Source: Bugula neritina
Lineage: Eukaryota > Bryozoa > Gymnolaemata > Cheilostomatida > Bugulidae
Direction of reading: 5' to 3'
Length of the DNA: 64,000 nucleotides
Assembly: GCA_964035545.1 (NCBI GenBank)
Contig: OZ037765.1
Coordinates: forward strand, 7,204,698 to 7,268,697
Part shown: positions 25,408 through 60,475 of the stretch, piece by piece
Layout of the letters: every line of letters starts with the position of its first letter
How positions within the stretch are numbered: the stretch's first letter is position 1
Notes under the pieces: model-generated
The model's input: the letters and a program-made list of their open reading frames with translations, nothing else
Databases searched by the model: none
Told to the model about the DNA's origin: nothing
Made by a program: the position numbers and the translations under genes

Positions 25408-28253
25408 CCAATAGACATTGTTACTCTGGTTCACTGGATTAGACAATCAGTAAAATGGTTAAAAGCAAACATAATGGTATAAGCCAGTGCATATACTGCA
25501 TGGGCAATTAGCTAAACGAGGTGTGCCATGAACACGTATAGTCATCATGCACCAGTAATCTGCAAACCACTACATTTAACTTCCACATGGTAAGGAACCT
25601 TCAGTACAATGATATAGTACAAAAATATATAACTACTAATTCACCTCAAGTCAGGTTATCTTTAGAATTCAGTGAGTAAAGTTGACTGTAGATTTCCAGC
25701 TTGTTATTAGATAGTTTTGTTGCTATAGTGAGTACTTATAGTATGAAAACTTGTCTGGTTTTTGAAAACAAACATTTTAAACCTAAAAATGTCGTTCTAC
25801 AACTGTGAAGTCTATGCTCAACAAACAGCTACATCTTTTTACACACAGATTGTAACCTGTAGGTTAATTCACCAAACCCTGATAATAAATTCATCAAACT
25901 TAGACACATGCAGACCAACTTTTGCATTTGAAAACGTATTAATTACTGATTCCATACAATATATTACATGTCAGAGTCATTTCTTATGCTATTCACATAG
26001 TAATCCTATGTTTATAACTTATACTCTATTAATACAACTTTGGTAACCCATGAATTTACAAAAGCATACAACATTTTCAGCCTAGTTATAAATTTATGAA
26101 AAATGCAGTGCATGCAAGGCAGTTTTTTAAAAAAGCATAATGTGTTCTGCCTTTTAATATAAATTCTTCAAAACATAGTAGTGTTGACAACAAACAGACG
26201 CCAATTGCCTTATATAAATTGACTTGCAAAAAATTGATCATTAAAATTCAATATAATATCATTAGAACAGTTTACATGGAAGTTCACTCCCCTTTTATCT
26301 GCCTCACGTAGCAACACAGAAAATAATCATTTTTTTTCAATACTTTTGCTTGAACTATTTGTTTATAAAACCATTTTCTTAGTTTAAAGCAAAAGTGCAG
26401 CTAAAAAACTAATTAAAACCTGCAAATCATTAAAATCTGAGCACAACACGAGAGCATAACATTTATACTTACGAAAGTCGTAGGTACTACATTTTCTGAA
26501 TAGAACTTCAATATGTATCTGATAATATTAGACCACCAATAAAACTACCAAGTGTCAGTATCTAAGTATATACTACTACATTAAGTATCAACATGTCATA
26601 ATATTAAGTATCAACATATGATAATACTAAGTATCAACATGTGACAATACTAAGTATCAATATGTGACAATATGTGACAATATAAATTATTGACGTTTGT
26701 TTTGAAACGTGCACATAAAATAGTTTTGAGAGATTTTTTATTCAACTTTCCAATAATAATTTTGTTTCAACATAAGCAATGGTTCACGGGCAATTATTAA
26801 TTGAAAGTGATGATATATCAGCCATTTAGTCATGCGTATATACACGTCATGCACATTTTTGCTAGCTCCGGATGATTTTGATAAATGAATTAACCCAGTA
26901 TGGCCGCTATTCATACTGTGAGAGCTTGATATGCTCACTGGAACAAGCAGCTTAATGAGTTGATAAGGGTGCATGCATTACCAACACATTACTCAGAAAG
27001 AAGTTGCTGTTTGTAACCATGGTAACCATGGTGCTCGTAATCATCAAACACGGCCAAGCATAAGGAATATCCTTTTCAGAAAATGGATTTATGTTTTACG
27101 ATAAGAGGCTAGAACTAGTGTCAAGTACAACATAGTATTTTAGAAAATTATTTTTCAGCGTTTTGCTTTATGGAACTGCATAGCATGAAAATCAGAATCT
27201 AACAATCCTTACATTTTAGAGTATATTGTAAAATAAACAAACACTTTGCAACTAGTTCTTTAACAGCTCACCTCTCCAAATACATAAAATTTGAAATAAA
27301 ACTCATCATTGAGAGACTGTCAAAGTGATTGAAACTTACCAATACCTATAAAATATGAGAGCAAAAAAGTGGAAAGTTTATACAGTCTTTAAAAAACTTT
27401 GGTAATTGGTAAAGTCATCTCGATCCCAGGACTCTTTTGAACTCAACAACTTATATATTGTAAAGCAGGTAATGCAAAAGTTTACCAACCTGAAAAGGTA
27501 AAATAAAATATGAAAAAAATTTGAGCTAGAAAGCAGCAGTAGTTGGCTATAAATATATTTAATGACAACATTCATCTTACACAGACCGGCTTATTCATCA
27601 AAGAAGCTGCATTATTGTCCATATAATATAAATTTAGTATGTCTATCCTGATAGCTGATGGTGCCCCTTAGTATGGAGTTATGTGCACAAATATAATGTA
27701 GTGATGCTAATATGAAATCTTAGTATGCTTAGTGACCGAACAGACCATAACTGAATATTCTTCTGTGCTTCATTAGGTTAACTTATTCACTAGAAGTATA
27801 GAACGTATTCATAAGAAAATGGTGACAAATATTACTAGTAGATGCCACAATAAAAAAATTTATGTGAATAATGTATTTTTTTCAAATATTTTGTGATAAC
27901 TTACAGCAAATATTTAGAACTAAAACATTTCAATATGGTTGGTGTGCAGACTGTGAAGGATAAGAATACAAATTTTGTAGTTTTCCATTACAAGTATATT
28001 TCATGTCAAAATAGTTTCAAATAACATTATCTACAGTTTTCAAAATTATTTTTTGTAACAAAAAATTCACAAATAATAAGTCATTCTAAACCCTATCCCT
28101 TGGCCTATAATTTACATATAAACATATACATAAGATTTATATAACCAGACGCAGTTGTCTCCTTTTTTATACACGAGCACATAACTCAGAGTGTTATACT
28201 ATGAATGTCAAGTTTTTTGAGTTATAATTAGATACTTGGCATAACAATTTTTG
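25408..28253. other. Intergenic stretch between the GH130-like gene and the ERCC3 3' end
   Basis: Contains a short minisatellite (26578-26690) and AT-rich sequence. The minus-strand open frame at 26738-26974 has a faint ankyrin-like rhythm (LIKLLV, NSGHTGLIHL) but nothing firm. No gene supported. Confidence 0.4.
26578..26690. repeat. Minisatellite, about 23-bp unit, 4-5 copies
   Basis: Tandem units resembling TAAGTATCAACATGTGACAA with alternating ATGTCATAATAT / ATATGATAATAC variants, ending in a short TATGTGACAA run. Confidence 0.8.
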
Positions 28254-45596
<17,343 letters not shown>

Positions 45597-46599
45597 ATGC
45601 TAGAAAAACAATAAAATATAGTTACATTAACTTTATAATTACATGCAACTGTGACAAGAAATCACACTTTACTGGCTAAAAGACAGGCAATCAAAATTTT
45701 TAAATATGCCAACACGAAAAATTGAATAGATTGAAGCTTTATATTGGGATGGATGTTTTTCTAGAATTGGATTGGTAAAAATGTTAATAGAACTATTAGA
45801 TGATTAATGACGCCTCACGTGTATTTGTAAGCCTTAAAAAAATGATAAAAATTAGCATGTTATCATTTGCTAATTTTGGGCATCTGTTATTATTGTGATA
45901 AAAAGGTATGTCACCATTACTACGGTCACAGAACAACTTTTCAACATTATCATTACATTTTTTGGAGATGGCAATCATATTATAGTCACAGGAAATTAAA
46001 GGATTCCATCACTGGGCCACATTAAATGCTTAGCTTATTTACATTTCCATCTATCAAAAGTTCTACGAGAAAAAACAGAAAATCCCTTTAAATTTGGAGT
46101 TGCAGTCAGTATAATTTCCTGGCTAACATTATAGTTTACAGCTATTGACATAATTCAGTTATAAGATAATTCAGTAAAGACAAGCTTTATAGCCCATGGT
46201 TGCCATTGATGCCTATCGAATTTAGTATGAGTATCCTTTATTGTCTTAGATTAAAAAAGTTTTACACACTTTAGAAGTTGACAAGAACAGACCCTAACAT
46301 TAATTACATTTTTGTTATTAACTTGGAGACATATTCAAATAGTAACTACCCTCTGCTGCCCCTGAGTATGATTTTATTTTCTGTAGACAGTGGTAGTGTA
46401 GAGCCTCTAGACTCTAGGACTAGAAACAGACTCAGAGTGAGTTTAGACACCAGAAACTTACAACTACTACTAGTACGAGTACTACCAGTAATACTAACTT
46501 TAAGTGTATTGGTAAGTGGTAACACAAGTTTTCAAGATTAGCATAAGACTGATAATCATACTTGAATAAAAATGTAAAACTAATTTTTTTAAATAAAAA

Positions 46600-47440
46600 T
46601 TATGACTTATTAGTATAAGTATAAGTATTACTATTAGTATTAGTAATTTAGTAATACTAAATCTAATCTAATAGCAATACTAAAAGTAAAAGTGAAAAGT
46701 AAAAGTAATACTAATACTATTACTATTAGTAATAGTAACACTGATAGTTGCACTAATACTAATAGTAATACTAATAGTCATACTTATAGTAATGGAGTTA
46801 TACTTATACTTATAGTTATAGTTAGTAACTAGTGTAAGTGTAAGTAACCAAGTTACTTACACTTACGGTGATACTAATTGTAATACTATAACTATCACTA
46901 CTATAAGTATAACTATTACTATGTAATATTATTATTAGTACTATTTCTGTTACTGTTAGTATTACTATTAGTTTTAGTTTTACTACTAGTATAAGTTCTA
47001 CTACTAGTAGTAGTACTACTAGTATATCACTATATGTATAGTGATAGTCATAGTGTATTGGCATTGCTAATTCTAATTGATATTACTATAACTATAAGTA
47101 TAACTATTAGTATTACTGAGTACTAGTAATAGTTGGTATATTAAATTTAGTAATACTAATGTCATGAGTAATGCAGTAATGCTCAAATAGTTTAACTAAT
47201 ACTTATAGTTATACTAATAGTAATAGTAATACTATTAGTATTACTATTAGTATTACTATTAGTATTATTATTAATATAACTATAAGTATAAGTATAACTA
47301 CAAGTACAAGATTAAGTATAACATCAACTGTATAACTATAAGTATTAGTATAGCCATAGGATTATGATTATCATTAATTGTAACTTCAAGACAAAGTGAA
47401 AGTGAAAGAGTTACTGTTAGTGTTAGAGTTAGAGTAAGTA
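46600..47440. repeat. Degenerate AxT-triplet repeat 5' of ERCC3
   Basis: About 840 bp of ACT/ATT/AGT-type triplets, most regular at 47215-47275 (ACTATTAGTATT units) and 46620-46760. Starts about 1 kb upstream of the ERCC3 start. Open frames within it reflect triplet periodicity only. Confidence 0.8.
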
Positions 47441-48099
47441 CGAATACGGAATAGGGGTTTAGCGTTTGGACTCCGAAAAAAAGGGTTTAGACAGTAATAA
47501 ATTATTTAATGAGATTTATAATATAACAATAGTATTTAATATTATATCTCAATCTATTTTGATAAGTATTGGCATTTGCCTTCGGTGACTTTGACATAAC
47601 CACGCTGGATTTAGGCATTTCAGAAAGCGAGGTTGTATAACTTCTAAGTGAATAATTATACTGGACATGTATAGTTTCAGTATAAAGATAGAATCAAAGG
47701 GTTAAAGGTCATGTATCCCGTATATCGCTCTGCCTATACAGCATGCCGTTATTTCACAACTTTATTATTATTATAATAATTATTTCCCGTCAAACAAAGA
47801 GGAAATAACTTGAATTCAAGTCATAATATTCTAGTCCGAGGTAAGGTACTCTACCGAGATTTCGATTGCAGGTTAATTATTACATGATCATCATATATGA
47901 TGAAACTATCCCTTTCAGTTTTTGTTTCTGAAAAGAAAGCACATTTGGGGTTTGTGATTAAATGCCCAGTCGGGCAATTTTAAATCATAAATGTAAAGTT
48001 AAACATTATATTATTAATTATAAAAGTTGTAATTATGCCTTCTATTTAGTCTATAACAGCTAGTTCTACGTGTGCTTCACATTTTTGCAATTGTCACCA

Positions 48100-48183
48100 G
48101 CGTGTGTTTTTTCTGATGAAGATAAAAAGCTAGAGATCACACCCCTATATTCTTGAAATTCCTTGTGCTTGTGAATGGCTACG
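48100..48183 (+). promoter_or_regulatory. Candidate 5' exon with strong donor, possibly of the TARBP2-like gene
   Basis: A non-repetitive stretch ends GAATGGCTACG/GTAAGT (exon end 48183). The downstream TARBP2-like exon opens with an acceptor (GATACAG, ending 51941) eight bases before its ATG, so an upstream untranslated exon must exist; this is one candidate. If joined, the ATG here would make a six-codon upstream frame ending in a TGA that overlaps the main ATG. Confidence 0.25.
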
Positions 48184-48775
48184 GTAAGTTCAAGATCGAC
48201 TTTTACTCCTACTAGTAATATTTTAGTATTTGCTTTTAGAATTGGTACTTAACTATGCGTATAATGTCGAAAATTAGATTTTTAGCGCTTATTCAGCTAG
48301 GCCTAGTGTTAATGTTTATCATTATGTTATGCATATTCATATCGATTATCGGTATTGAATTTTCATTTTGTGTTCAGACTTCAGAGAGTGAGACTGAGAG
48401 TAGTGTTAATTAATATTAATATTATGATTATATTTTTTGATTTATCAATCACAATGACAATCACAATGATTTCATGTTATTCATTATAATAGTGATTATG
48501 ATAATTATTAATGATTATCATAAACTGATAAACAGTTTGAGTTTATAATGTAATGGCTGGTGGAAGTGTAACTACGGTGCACATTCAGTTTCACAGGTCC
48601 CCGTATTAGGATGTGGAGGCACGATAGACTATAGGAGTCTCCAATCACGTTGAGGCACGTGATTACCCCCCCCCCCCCCCAACTAAGCAGATAGCTCTCG
48701 GACAGTTAGTTAGGAAATGTAGTTGATAGCACAAGGACCACGTTTGTACAGTATTACCCTTTTTCCCTACATTAA

Positions 48776-49216
48776 GTGTAGGGCCACACGACGCGTTTTA
48801 CAATGAGCGTGAAGTGCAAGAAATCCCATTTAGCCCAAAAATTGGACATTGCGTGCGGATTTTCAAGCGTCTAACATGCTGAGCGAGAAGTGCTAGACGC
48901 TTGTGCGACACAGTTTGATCTAATTGGCTTATTACCATGTAGTATTTAGCTAGCACATTTTTTATTTTAATTTATGATTCAACTTCTAGCGAGCTGAATT
49001 AAAACAGTTTTATATAGTTTGCGTTTCCGCTTTTATAATAGCCAAATCCGATGACGTAGTTTAAAAACAAACGTCTGTAGGCGAGCTGTAAAGTTTAACG
49101 CTAACATCATTGGCTAATAAATTTTTGCACTAGTAACACATGCAATGTGTGTGGCAGGTCACTAGCGTGTATTCTAATGGGATTTCTCGCACGTCACGCA
49201 TCGTGTGGCCCTACAC
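48776..49216. mobile_element. 441-bp MITE, TAGGGCCACAC family
   Basis: Ends GTGTAGGGCCACACGACGCG and the mirrored CGTGTGGCCCTACAC, followed inward by a shared AGAAATCCCATT block, with an indel between the arms. Flanked by TAA on both sides, a 3-bp TWA target duplication as in PIF/Harbinger-type elements. Shares TAGGGCCACAC with the element at 22223-22557. No transposase. Confidence 0.85.
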
Positions 49217-49539
49217 TAAGCCAGATTAACTAGATGTCATCTGTTTATATATTTGTACGAAATATACTTACTCTTCTTCACGGTAAAAGCTTGCATAGTT
49301 TCTACTAAGTTACGCAATTGGACTGATACAATAATTGCACACATTAGAATCCACCTCAATATAATAATCCTGGAAATTATTACAATAATGAAGTGATAAT
49401 GATTATGCTGTAAATTATTATCAAAAGTAAAATTGTGGCTTGTAATGCTGCCCAAGACTTTCAAAAATACACCTTGAATGGTTTTAAGCTCTAACGCGTA
49501 AATAGTACCAAATACCTCGCAGTGCTAATTAAGTCTGAT

Positions 49540-49860
49540 TGTAAGTTTGATATACATATTCATGAGAAAGTTCCAAAAGCAAATAGACAACTTGGAGTGA
49601 TTAGAAGAGCACTATACTCTGTGCCACAGCATGCTTATTGGCTCGCATAATAAACTCTCTGTTTACCACATCTTGTGCTGTCTGGGACCCAGTTTGTAAA
49701 AGCGACATTGCCAGCTTGTAAAGTGTTTAGTTAGATGCTGTTGTTTGCTTCATATGCAGCTTAAAAGGGCGGACAAATTTAAATTTGTCTATGGAAAAGC
49801 TTGGAATAATACCGCTAACACCCAGAAAAAGAAATAAACGCGTCTGTTTGCTTCTCTAGA
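49540..49860 (+). pseudogene. Non-LTR retrotransposon reverse transcriptase fragment (C-terminal end)
   Basis: Frame-broken pieces read KVPKANRQLGVIRRALYSVP, then PHL and VWDPVCKSDIASL, and later LGIIPLTPRKRNKRV. The order KAN-x-LG-x-IRR ... PHLxYxxxVWDP ... L-x-x-R is the thumb-side signature common in CR1/jockey-like elements. Stops and at least two frame changes make it dead. Confidence 0.5.
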
Positions 49861-49869
49861 TTTTAGCCG

Positions 49870-51310
49870 AAGAGAAATACCACCCAGCACTCGTCAAATC
49901 ATATTGTTATACTTTTCAGATTTTAGTGTGGGTATTCATGTATAATCCAATTAGCGCATTGAAGACAATTAAATAATCAACTCCACAGGTTTATTGCATG
50001 AGAGTAAGAAGTAAATATATTTATACCACAAGATACAATAATAAGAAAACTTTTCATGAGTCCAGAAGGTCACACAATTATCTACACAAGTCTTTACTGT
50101 TCATCCAACCGGTGCTTTCTGACGCGGGAGGATCCTTCCCCTCGTTATCACAGGCTGGCCTTCATCCTGATGGGAGAATTAGGGAATAGTCAACATCACC
50201 AGCCACGTGGTCCCCGTATAGCAAACGGGGGGGGGGAATATAGAGGAACGCCATGACCAGTCTCCAGCCGCGATATGCGTTAGCAGGAAAAGGAGGAAAG
50301 GAACAAGTCCCTCCCTCCGCTTCGGAAGTCCATGAGCCATTACAATATGATCACCTGGTTAAACAAGCATCGTCAACAGTTCATACTAGGTCTCAGGCTT
50401 AAAGAATGTCGAGATCAATCAGTGCCAACCAAAATAAATATTGCAATAGTTTACTACCACAGACAATTAGAAATTTGAACATTGAATCAACTACGGCAAC
50501 TACAGCGCAGTCCCATACTGCACTCTTGCCACAGACAGGCTAAGCAGGCCTGTTTTGCATCCATTGTACATTATTTTTAAATATATCTTTACTGACCACA
50601 AGTACAAACATATAACCCATGATTGAAAATGAGGCACACCCCTTCTACCCAACAGGGTGATTTAGTGGGAAGTAAATTCGACAGGTATATATTATATATA
50701 AAGAAAGGAAATATGAATATTATTAAAAATAAATCGTTACTTTTCTTTTGATGATCACGATGTTCCAGATCTAAGCACATAATGAAAATTCTAATAGGCA
50801 TAGCTGGATAATTAGCGTAACTATAATTATTATAACTGCTAAAAATACTTGCTCTTCATTTTAAGCTACTACTTTATAATTAGGTAATACTTATACTAAT
50901 TTCCAAATCACTTTAATCAAGTGATGCTGTTGGTGTTGTTCCTGCAGCAGTCATTCTGAAAGTAATTATGCACATATAGCATACTAGTTTTGTTTTTCTT
51001 TAATATTAAGGGAGATAAAGACTGGTTGATATAAAAGTATAATATTATTCATTTTTGTTACTATAAATATATTATGGTAGTAATTATAATTGAGATACTA
51101 GTAGCAATATGAATATTTTAACAATATATACATAATAATAATACATCTCCATGATCACCATTCTCATCATAATGATTATAATTATGTTCAAAAAAGCCAT
51201 AGATTAAATAGACGTATTCAACATGAAAAAAATTAAATGCTATTCAGTAACAGCATTATCAATTTATTGATATCAATTAAAGTTTTATATAAATCAGTCC
51301 TTGCTTCTCT
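49870..51310. other. Intergenic sequence upstream of the TARBP2-like gene
   Basis: Includes a locally GC-rich block at about 50120-50340 with a G10 run, of unknown origin, and AT-rich simple sequence. No gene supported. Confidence 0.4.
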
Positions 51311-51541
51311 TAGTATATATATATATATATATGGTCACAAACTCAAGCTGCTAGCATTTTGCAATGCTCGTGACTCCTAGGTGACCCCTAGAGTCACTTG
51401 AGCACTCTGGCTTGAGTTTACACACCTTTTAAATATGCTTTAGTAAAACTATAAGTTTTACAATTGCGAAGGTGTGGGCCATGGTACTCTGTTCTGTGCT
51501 GATGAGGGGACAAATCCCGAAACAGCTGCTGTCCACAGATT

Positions 51542-51544
<3 letters not shown>

Positions 51545-51603
<59 letters not shown>
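51545..51603. repeat. (TA)n microsatellite
   Basis: About 59 bp of pure TA; a shorter run lies at 51316-51333. Confidence 0.95.
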
Positions 51604-51605
<2 letters not shown>

Positions 51606-51949
51606 GTAAACAAATCTAATATAATTATTTTTCAAATATTTTAACTTGATTGTAGATTTGATTTAAGTAATTTGGGAATTGCTCAAATTTAAACTAGCAA
51701 AATTTACAGCTTGTAAAATAAAATAGAATAATGGTATATTGGTGTGATTACCAGATTCGATTTTATTGAAAACTTGCATTGGATGCCGTGAAACATGTAA
51801 ATTTTGAATCTCTTCTGGACGCTGGTGCATAAGCTAAAAATTTTAGTTTATTAATATGGACTAAATTATGGAAGAATGTGTGTTATGTAAAAAGCATTGC
51901 CCATATATGTATTTCGCAAATATGTTGAATTGTTGATACAGATATCACC

Positions 51950-54900
51950 ATGACTGACCTAGAGCAACTACTGAATGGCAAAACTCCAGTGAGTGTCTTG
52001 CAGGAGTACTGTTCAAAACATAAACTAACAGCCACTTACGATGTGCTTGCAAATGAGGGTCCAGTACATGAACCGGTTTTTGTGATGAGAGCGCAAGCAG
52101 GAGATTTTCAAGGTGAATGTTTATCTCAGCTAATTAGCTATTCTCTGGTACAGGGCTGTCCAATAAGAATCTCCAGGCCCTCAGCCTACATTTATATGAC
52201 CTTCAAAGGCATAAAAATAAAATTATTTTGCATACATATATGAATTAGAGTTGAAAAACCACCTTTTTAATGCCTTATAAATTTATATACACGAACAAAA
52301 CATACAGCCTGCAATAGTTATTGGGATTTCATTGTGTAATGATACATGGACACTTCTTCGCTTAGTACTACATACAAATATATCAACAACATAAATTTGC
52401 ATTTTTATTATATTTAGTCTTTTGTTTGCTCAAAATATCATTAGCTACCCTTGTTTCAGTATTATTTTGTAAACCATTTTGTTGAAAGATGAAATTAAAG
52501 TAGTGTAATTGTTTTTTAGGAACAGGGAAGGGATCAAGTAAGAAAAAGGCTAAGCACAATGCCGCCTCCCAGTTACTGTGTGCTATGCATGGTATCAAAT
52601 GTGAGTTAGAAGATGAAGGGACATCATTTAGTGTATCTAATGTACCCAGCGAGTCCAGGAATAACTATGCAATCACTGAGTAAGTTGTGTGTGTATGCCA
52701 CACTCTGTTATTTCATAGTTGAAGATATTGCTTCTTTTTTTGCTCTTGAGATATTATGCAACTGTTGTTGTCAGTGGCTTTAGATTTTTTAAACTTGTTT
52801 GGCTTATTGTTATATCATTGCTAGTAAACTCATGTTTCAACATAGCCTATATGCTTTGCAATATTGTTTATTCCATAAACTTATATGGTTCATTGCAAAA
52901 GCATTTATATTCGGTGAAATTAATTTAAAAAAAGCATCTGTTTACTTATAAACAAAGAAATAAGCAACATAAATATTGAAGTTGGATAAGTCATTAAAGG
53001 CGATTTAGTCATTCAATTTTTCTATGTAAAGCATATTCAGATCACATCATGTTTTGTGTATTGAGTCTATATTGTGTGTGTAGCACCAAACTGAATGCTA
53101 GTGTGATTGACGGGGACATGCAGGGTAATCCTATTGGTGAACTTCAGGAGTATACACAAAAGAACTTGCTACGGCCTCCACAATATCAGTTTATCGGGGA
53201 ACAAGGACCGCCCCATGCTAGAGAGTTTGTCTGCACCGTAAAATTGGCTAAACTACAAGAAACTGGTAATTATTTAAAGTTCCGTCATGTGATCAGAATT
53301 GTCAGTAGTTAGCTGGAATTGGTTATGGTATGAAACTCTATATTTTTGACATAATATTTAGGTTTTTACGTTGTCTATGTGCTAATTTACAGCAGTGGGA
53401 AAGTCTAAGAAAATAGCTAAAAGAGCAGCAGCTAGCAAACTGCTGCAGTCTGTCAGACAACTACAAAATGATAATACTGGGACAGCTATGTTAGATGAAG
53501 AAGAAGAGGAATTGTCACTGGTTAGTGAGTAGCAGTAAATAACAAGAACAATATTCATGTAGGTCCATAGTTCAGTTGAAAAAAGTTAATCTGTTGTTGT
53601 TGCTGGTTGATTTACATGGTTTTATGTTATGTTAGAATTTAAATGAAAGAATAAATAAAATATATTGCATTATTGTTTTACTTTTTGCTTTTAGAGTCAT
53701 TTGTATGGTCATTGTTAATACAATATTGGTTGTATTTCACGAAAGTTATTATTTTGTAGCCATTAGAATTACAACAAATAGGAATTCGAACTAAAAATAT
53801 TAAAACTTTGACAGCAGAAGATGCTAAGAGAGCGCAGGAGTTTTATGATAGGTTAAAGTTCAGCAGTAAAGGCATGTATATGTTTATTTAACACCAGCTG
53901 GTGCTGTGCTGTAACTTGAATTATTCAATTACTGCATAGGATACACTTTACTGTGTATTACTAACTTGTGTTGTAACCAGTTATTCTATAAACATGCTTT
54001 TCTTTACCATTTTACAGCTCCGGGGAGTTGTAGAAGTTTACAAGGTCTTAACTCGGACAACATCAATTCAGTCAAGTTGTTGGCTGAATTCGCAAAAGAA
54101 AAAAAATTTATGGTGAACTATTTTGAGATTAAAGAAAAGTCCTACTCAGGTAAATGAAGTACACAAGAAGGATGCAGTACGTCTTTAAGAAATTGTAATT
54201 AATTGGCTACCGGTGAATATCAAACCTACTGGGGGGTTATAAATGTAAAATTCAACTTCAGGTTTCAAGAAAATTATTCATTAAAACGTTCTTAAATGTT
54301 CCTTCATAGCTCCTTGGTCTTAGAAAACTTGGCTACTGTTTGACTAGATTATATCACTAGGTTTAAGGATATATTGCAGAGTCTTATTTTAAATGTGCTT
54401 TGAATTTTTTACGCTGTAGGAGTTTGTTGATTACGAGAACTTATAGTTATAAGCTATTTGCTAAGCTTATTCCTTTGCAAATGTGTTGTTTTACTAAATA
54501 TTATCTCTTGTTACAGTCACTAAGCAGATTGGTTTCTAAGTCATGGATTTTGAAACTTGGAGTTTTTCACTTGTCATTTCAAAACGCCTGAGCTATTCTC
54601 AATAAGCAGAGTTTTTTACGACTTCAACCCTTGGGTGATGCAATCATATACAGCCAATTGATGCACTCCAGCAATCACTCATTTTAAATAAGTTTGTGAA
54701 AGATGAGTGCTGCCATTAGATCATTCAAAATTTATTTTAAATTCAGTAAACATATTTATAACTTGTGTTTGTCTTTGCTTGTAAAGAAACAACTGTTTTT
54801 ATTTATTGCTGGAATTATTCACACTGCATGCCAGGAAATCTATAATGTAGGTAGTGCTGTATATGGTTTGGTCATGGTATTTTGTTAGTCCAACATCATG

Positions 54901-55060
54901 AGTGTACTATCATATTTTAGGTCAATACCAGTGCCTTGTACAAATTGCAACCAGTCCAATCGCTGTGTGTTACGGCTCGGGAATGAGTCCTGAAGATGCC
55001 AAGAGCAGTGCTGCCCAAAATGCCCTACAATATTTAAAAGTTATGACGACAGAAACTTAA
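51950..55060 (+). CDS. TARBP2-like: Three-dsRBD RNA silencing cofactor (TARBP2/PRKRA/Loquacious family)
   Basis: Dicer partner that binds dsRNA and helps load small RNAs, cytoplasmic. Seven exons: 51950-52112, 52520-52679, 53084-53265, 53393-53520, 53760-53871, 54018-54149, 54921-55060; 1017 nt, 338 residues. dsRBD1 (about 10-76) runs from [11 protein letters not shown] to [12 protein letters not shown]. dsRBD2 (about 118-190) runs from [11 protein letters not shown] to [12 protein letters not shown]. Both keep the KKxAK dsRNA-binding helix. dsRBD3 (about 268-335), from [14 protein letters not shown] to [10 protein letters not shown], lacks that motif, as expected for the Dicer-binding type B domain. 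Exon 5 needs a GC donor (AAAG/GCATGT) to hold phase. The exon 4 acceptor is a NAGNAG tandem (CAGCAG), allowing a one-residue isoform difference. Confidence 0.93.
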
Positions 55061-56034
55061 TTTTTTTCAAGTTTGGCATTTTTTGAAAATTGTTATGGTG
55101 ACTATCATGAAGTATTATTAGTTTGTTTTTACAAATTTATACACAATTGTTTTTTCCACCAGTTGATGTTATTAAACTATAAACAGCTTTTCATTTTTAT
55201 AACTTTTAGGGCAAGAGTAAAAATGGATCCAACAATCTCACTTTAAAAATCCTAATCTAAATTCTATATATTGTCTCAATACATGAACATTTGACAAAAC
55301 TCACTTTGTACATCTTTACTCCGAAAAGACATGCTGATTATAATTTGACAAAGAAAACTTGTGCATTTGAAATTATTTCAATAAAAAGCAATCTCGAAGT
55401 TTCATCAACAAAATTTGTGACCTTATTTTTGTCATTATTTCATTTGATTATGAATGATGGTAACAAAATATCGGGAATATTCTATCTACCAACTATTGTT
55501 ATATTGTAACTTTGTTGTCATGCAGTCAAATGTATATTTCCAGATCCTGTTCAAGCTGCTATTAAATGGAGAAATGTATAAGAATGAGGCTTTTAGTAAT
55601 CATTTTTTGTCTAAATATTATATTTATAATAACTTTTGCAGTCAGAATTTTTCCTTTTAAGATTACAAACAGCAAGATTCATGTAACAAACTTGTTTTCA
55701 GTCAAGTTATGTGATCGTTTTATTTTAAAATATTACATTTTGAAAGTTTCTTTCTATTTAAAAACTCAACTATGTTTGTGGTGAACTAAGACATTAAGAA
55801 ACTTGGCAGGTTAAATTAAATTTAATCACGGTGAAATTAATTCCCTTTTGTGTTATAAGTTGAAAAATTTCAAATTTGTTTTAAACTATCCAATAGAAAT
55901 TGCAATTGGCACACTTGATAAAACTATGGTAATATGAAATTATTGCATTAATTATGTTAAATAAAGGGTTTCGCTAAAAAAAACTAGTTCATTAAAAAAT
56001 ATACAGTATATATACACACATTAACAACAATAAA
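55061..56034. other. 3' region between convergent TARBP2-like and TUBE1 genes
   Basis: Contains AATAAA at 55380-55385, a candidate TARBP2-like polyadenylation signal. Otherwise AT-rich, with short chance open frames. Confidence 0.4.

Positions 56035-60475
<4,441 letters not shown>

Noticed and set aside
26738-26974. Minus-strand open frame with ankyrin-like words
   Set aside because: Only a faint match over one repeat, no splice partners and no neighbouring ankyrin repeats.
46278-47064. Open frames in the ERCC3 5' flank
   Set aside because: Products of triplet-periodic AT repeats and chance; no family similarity.
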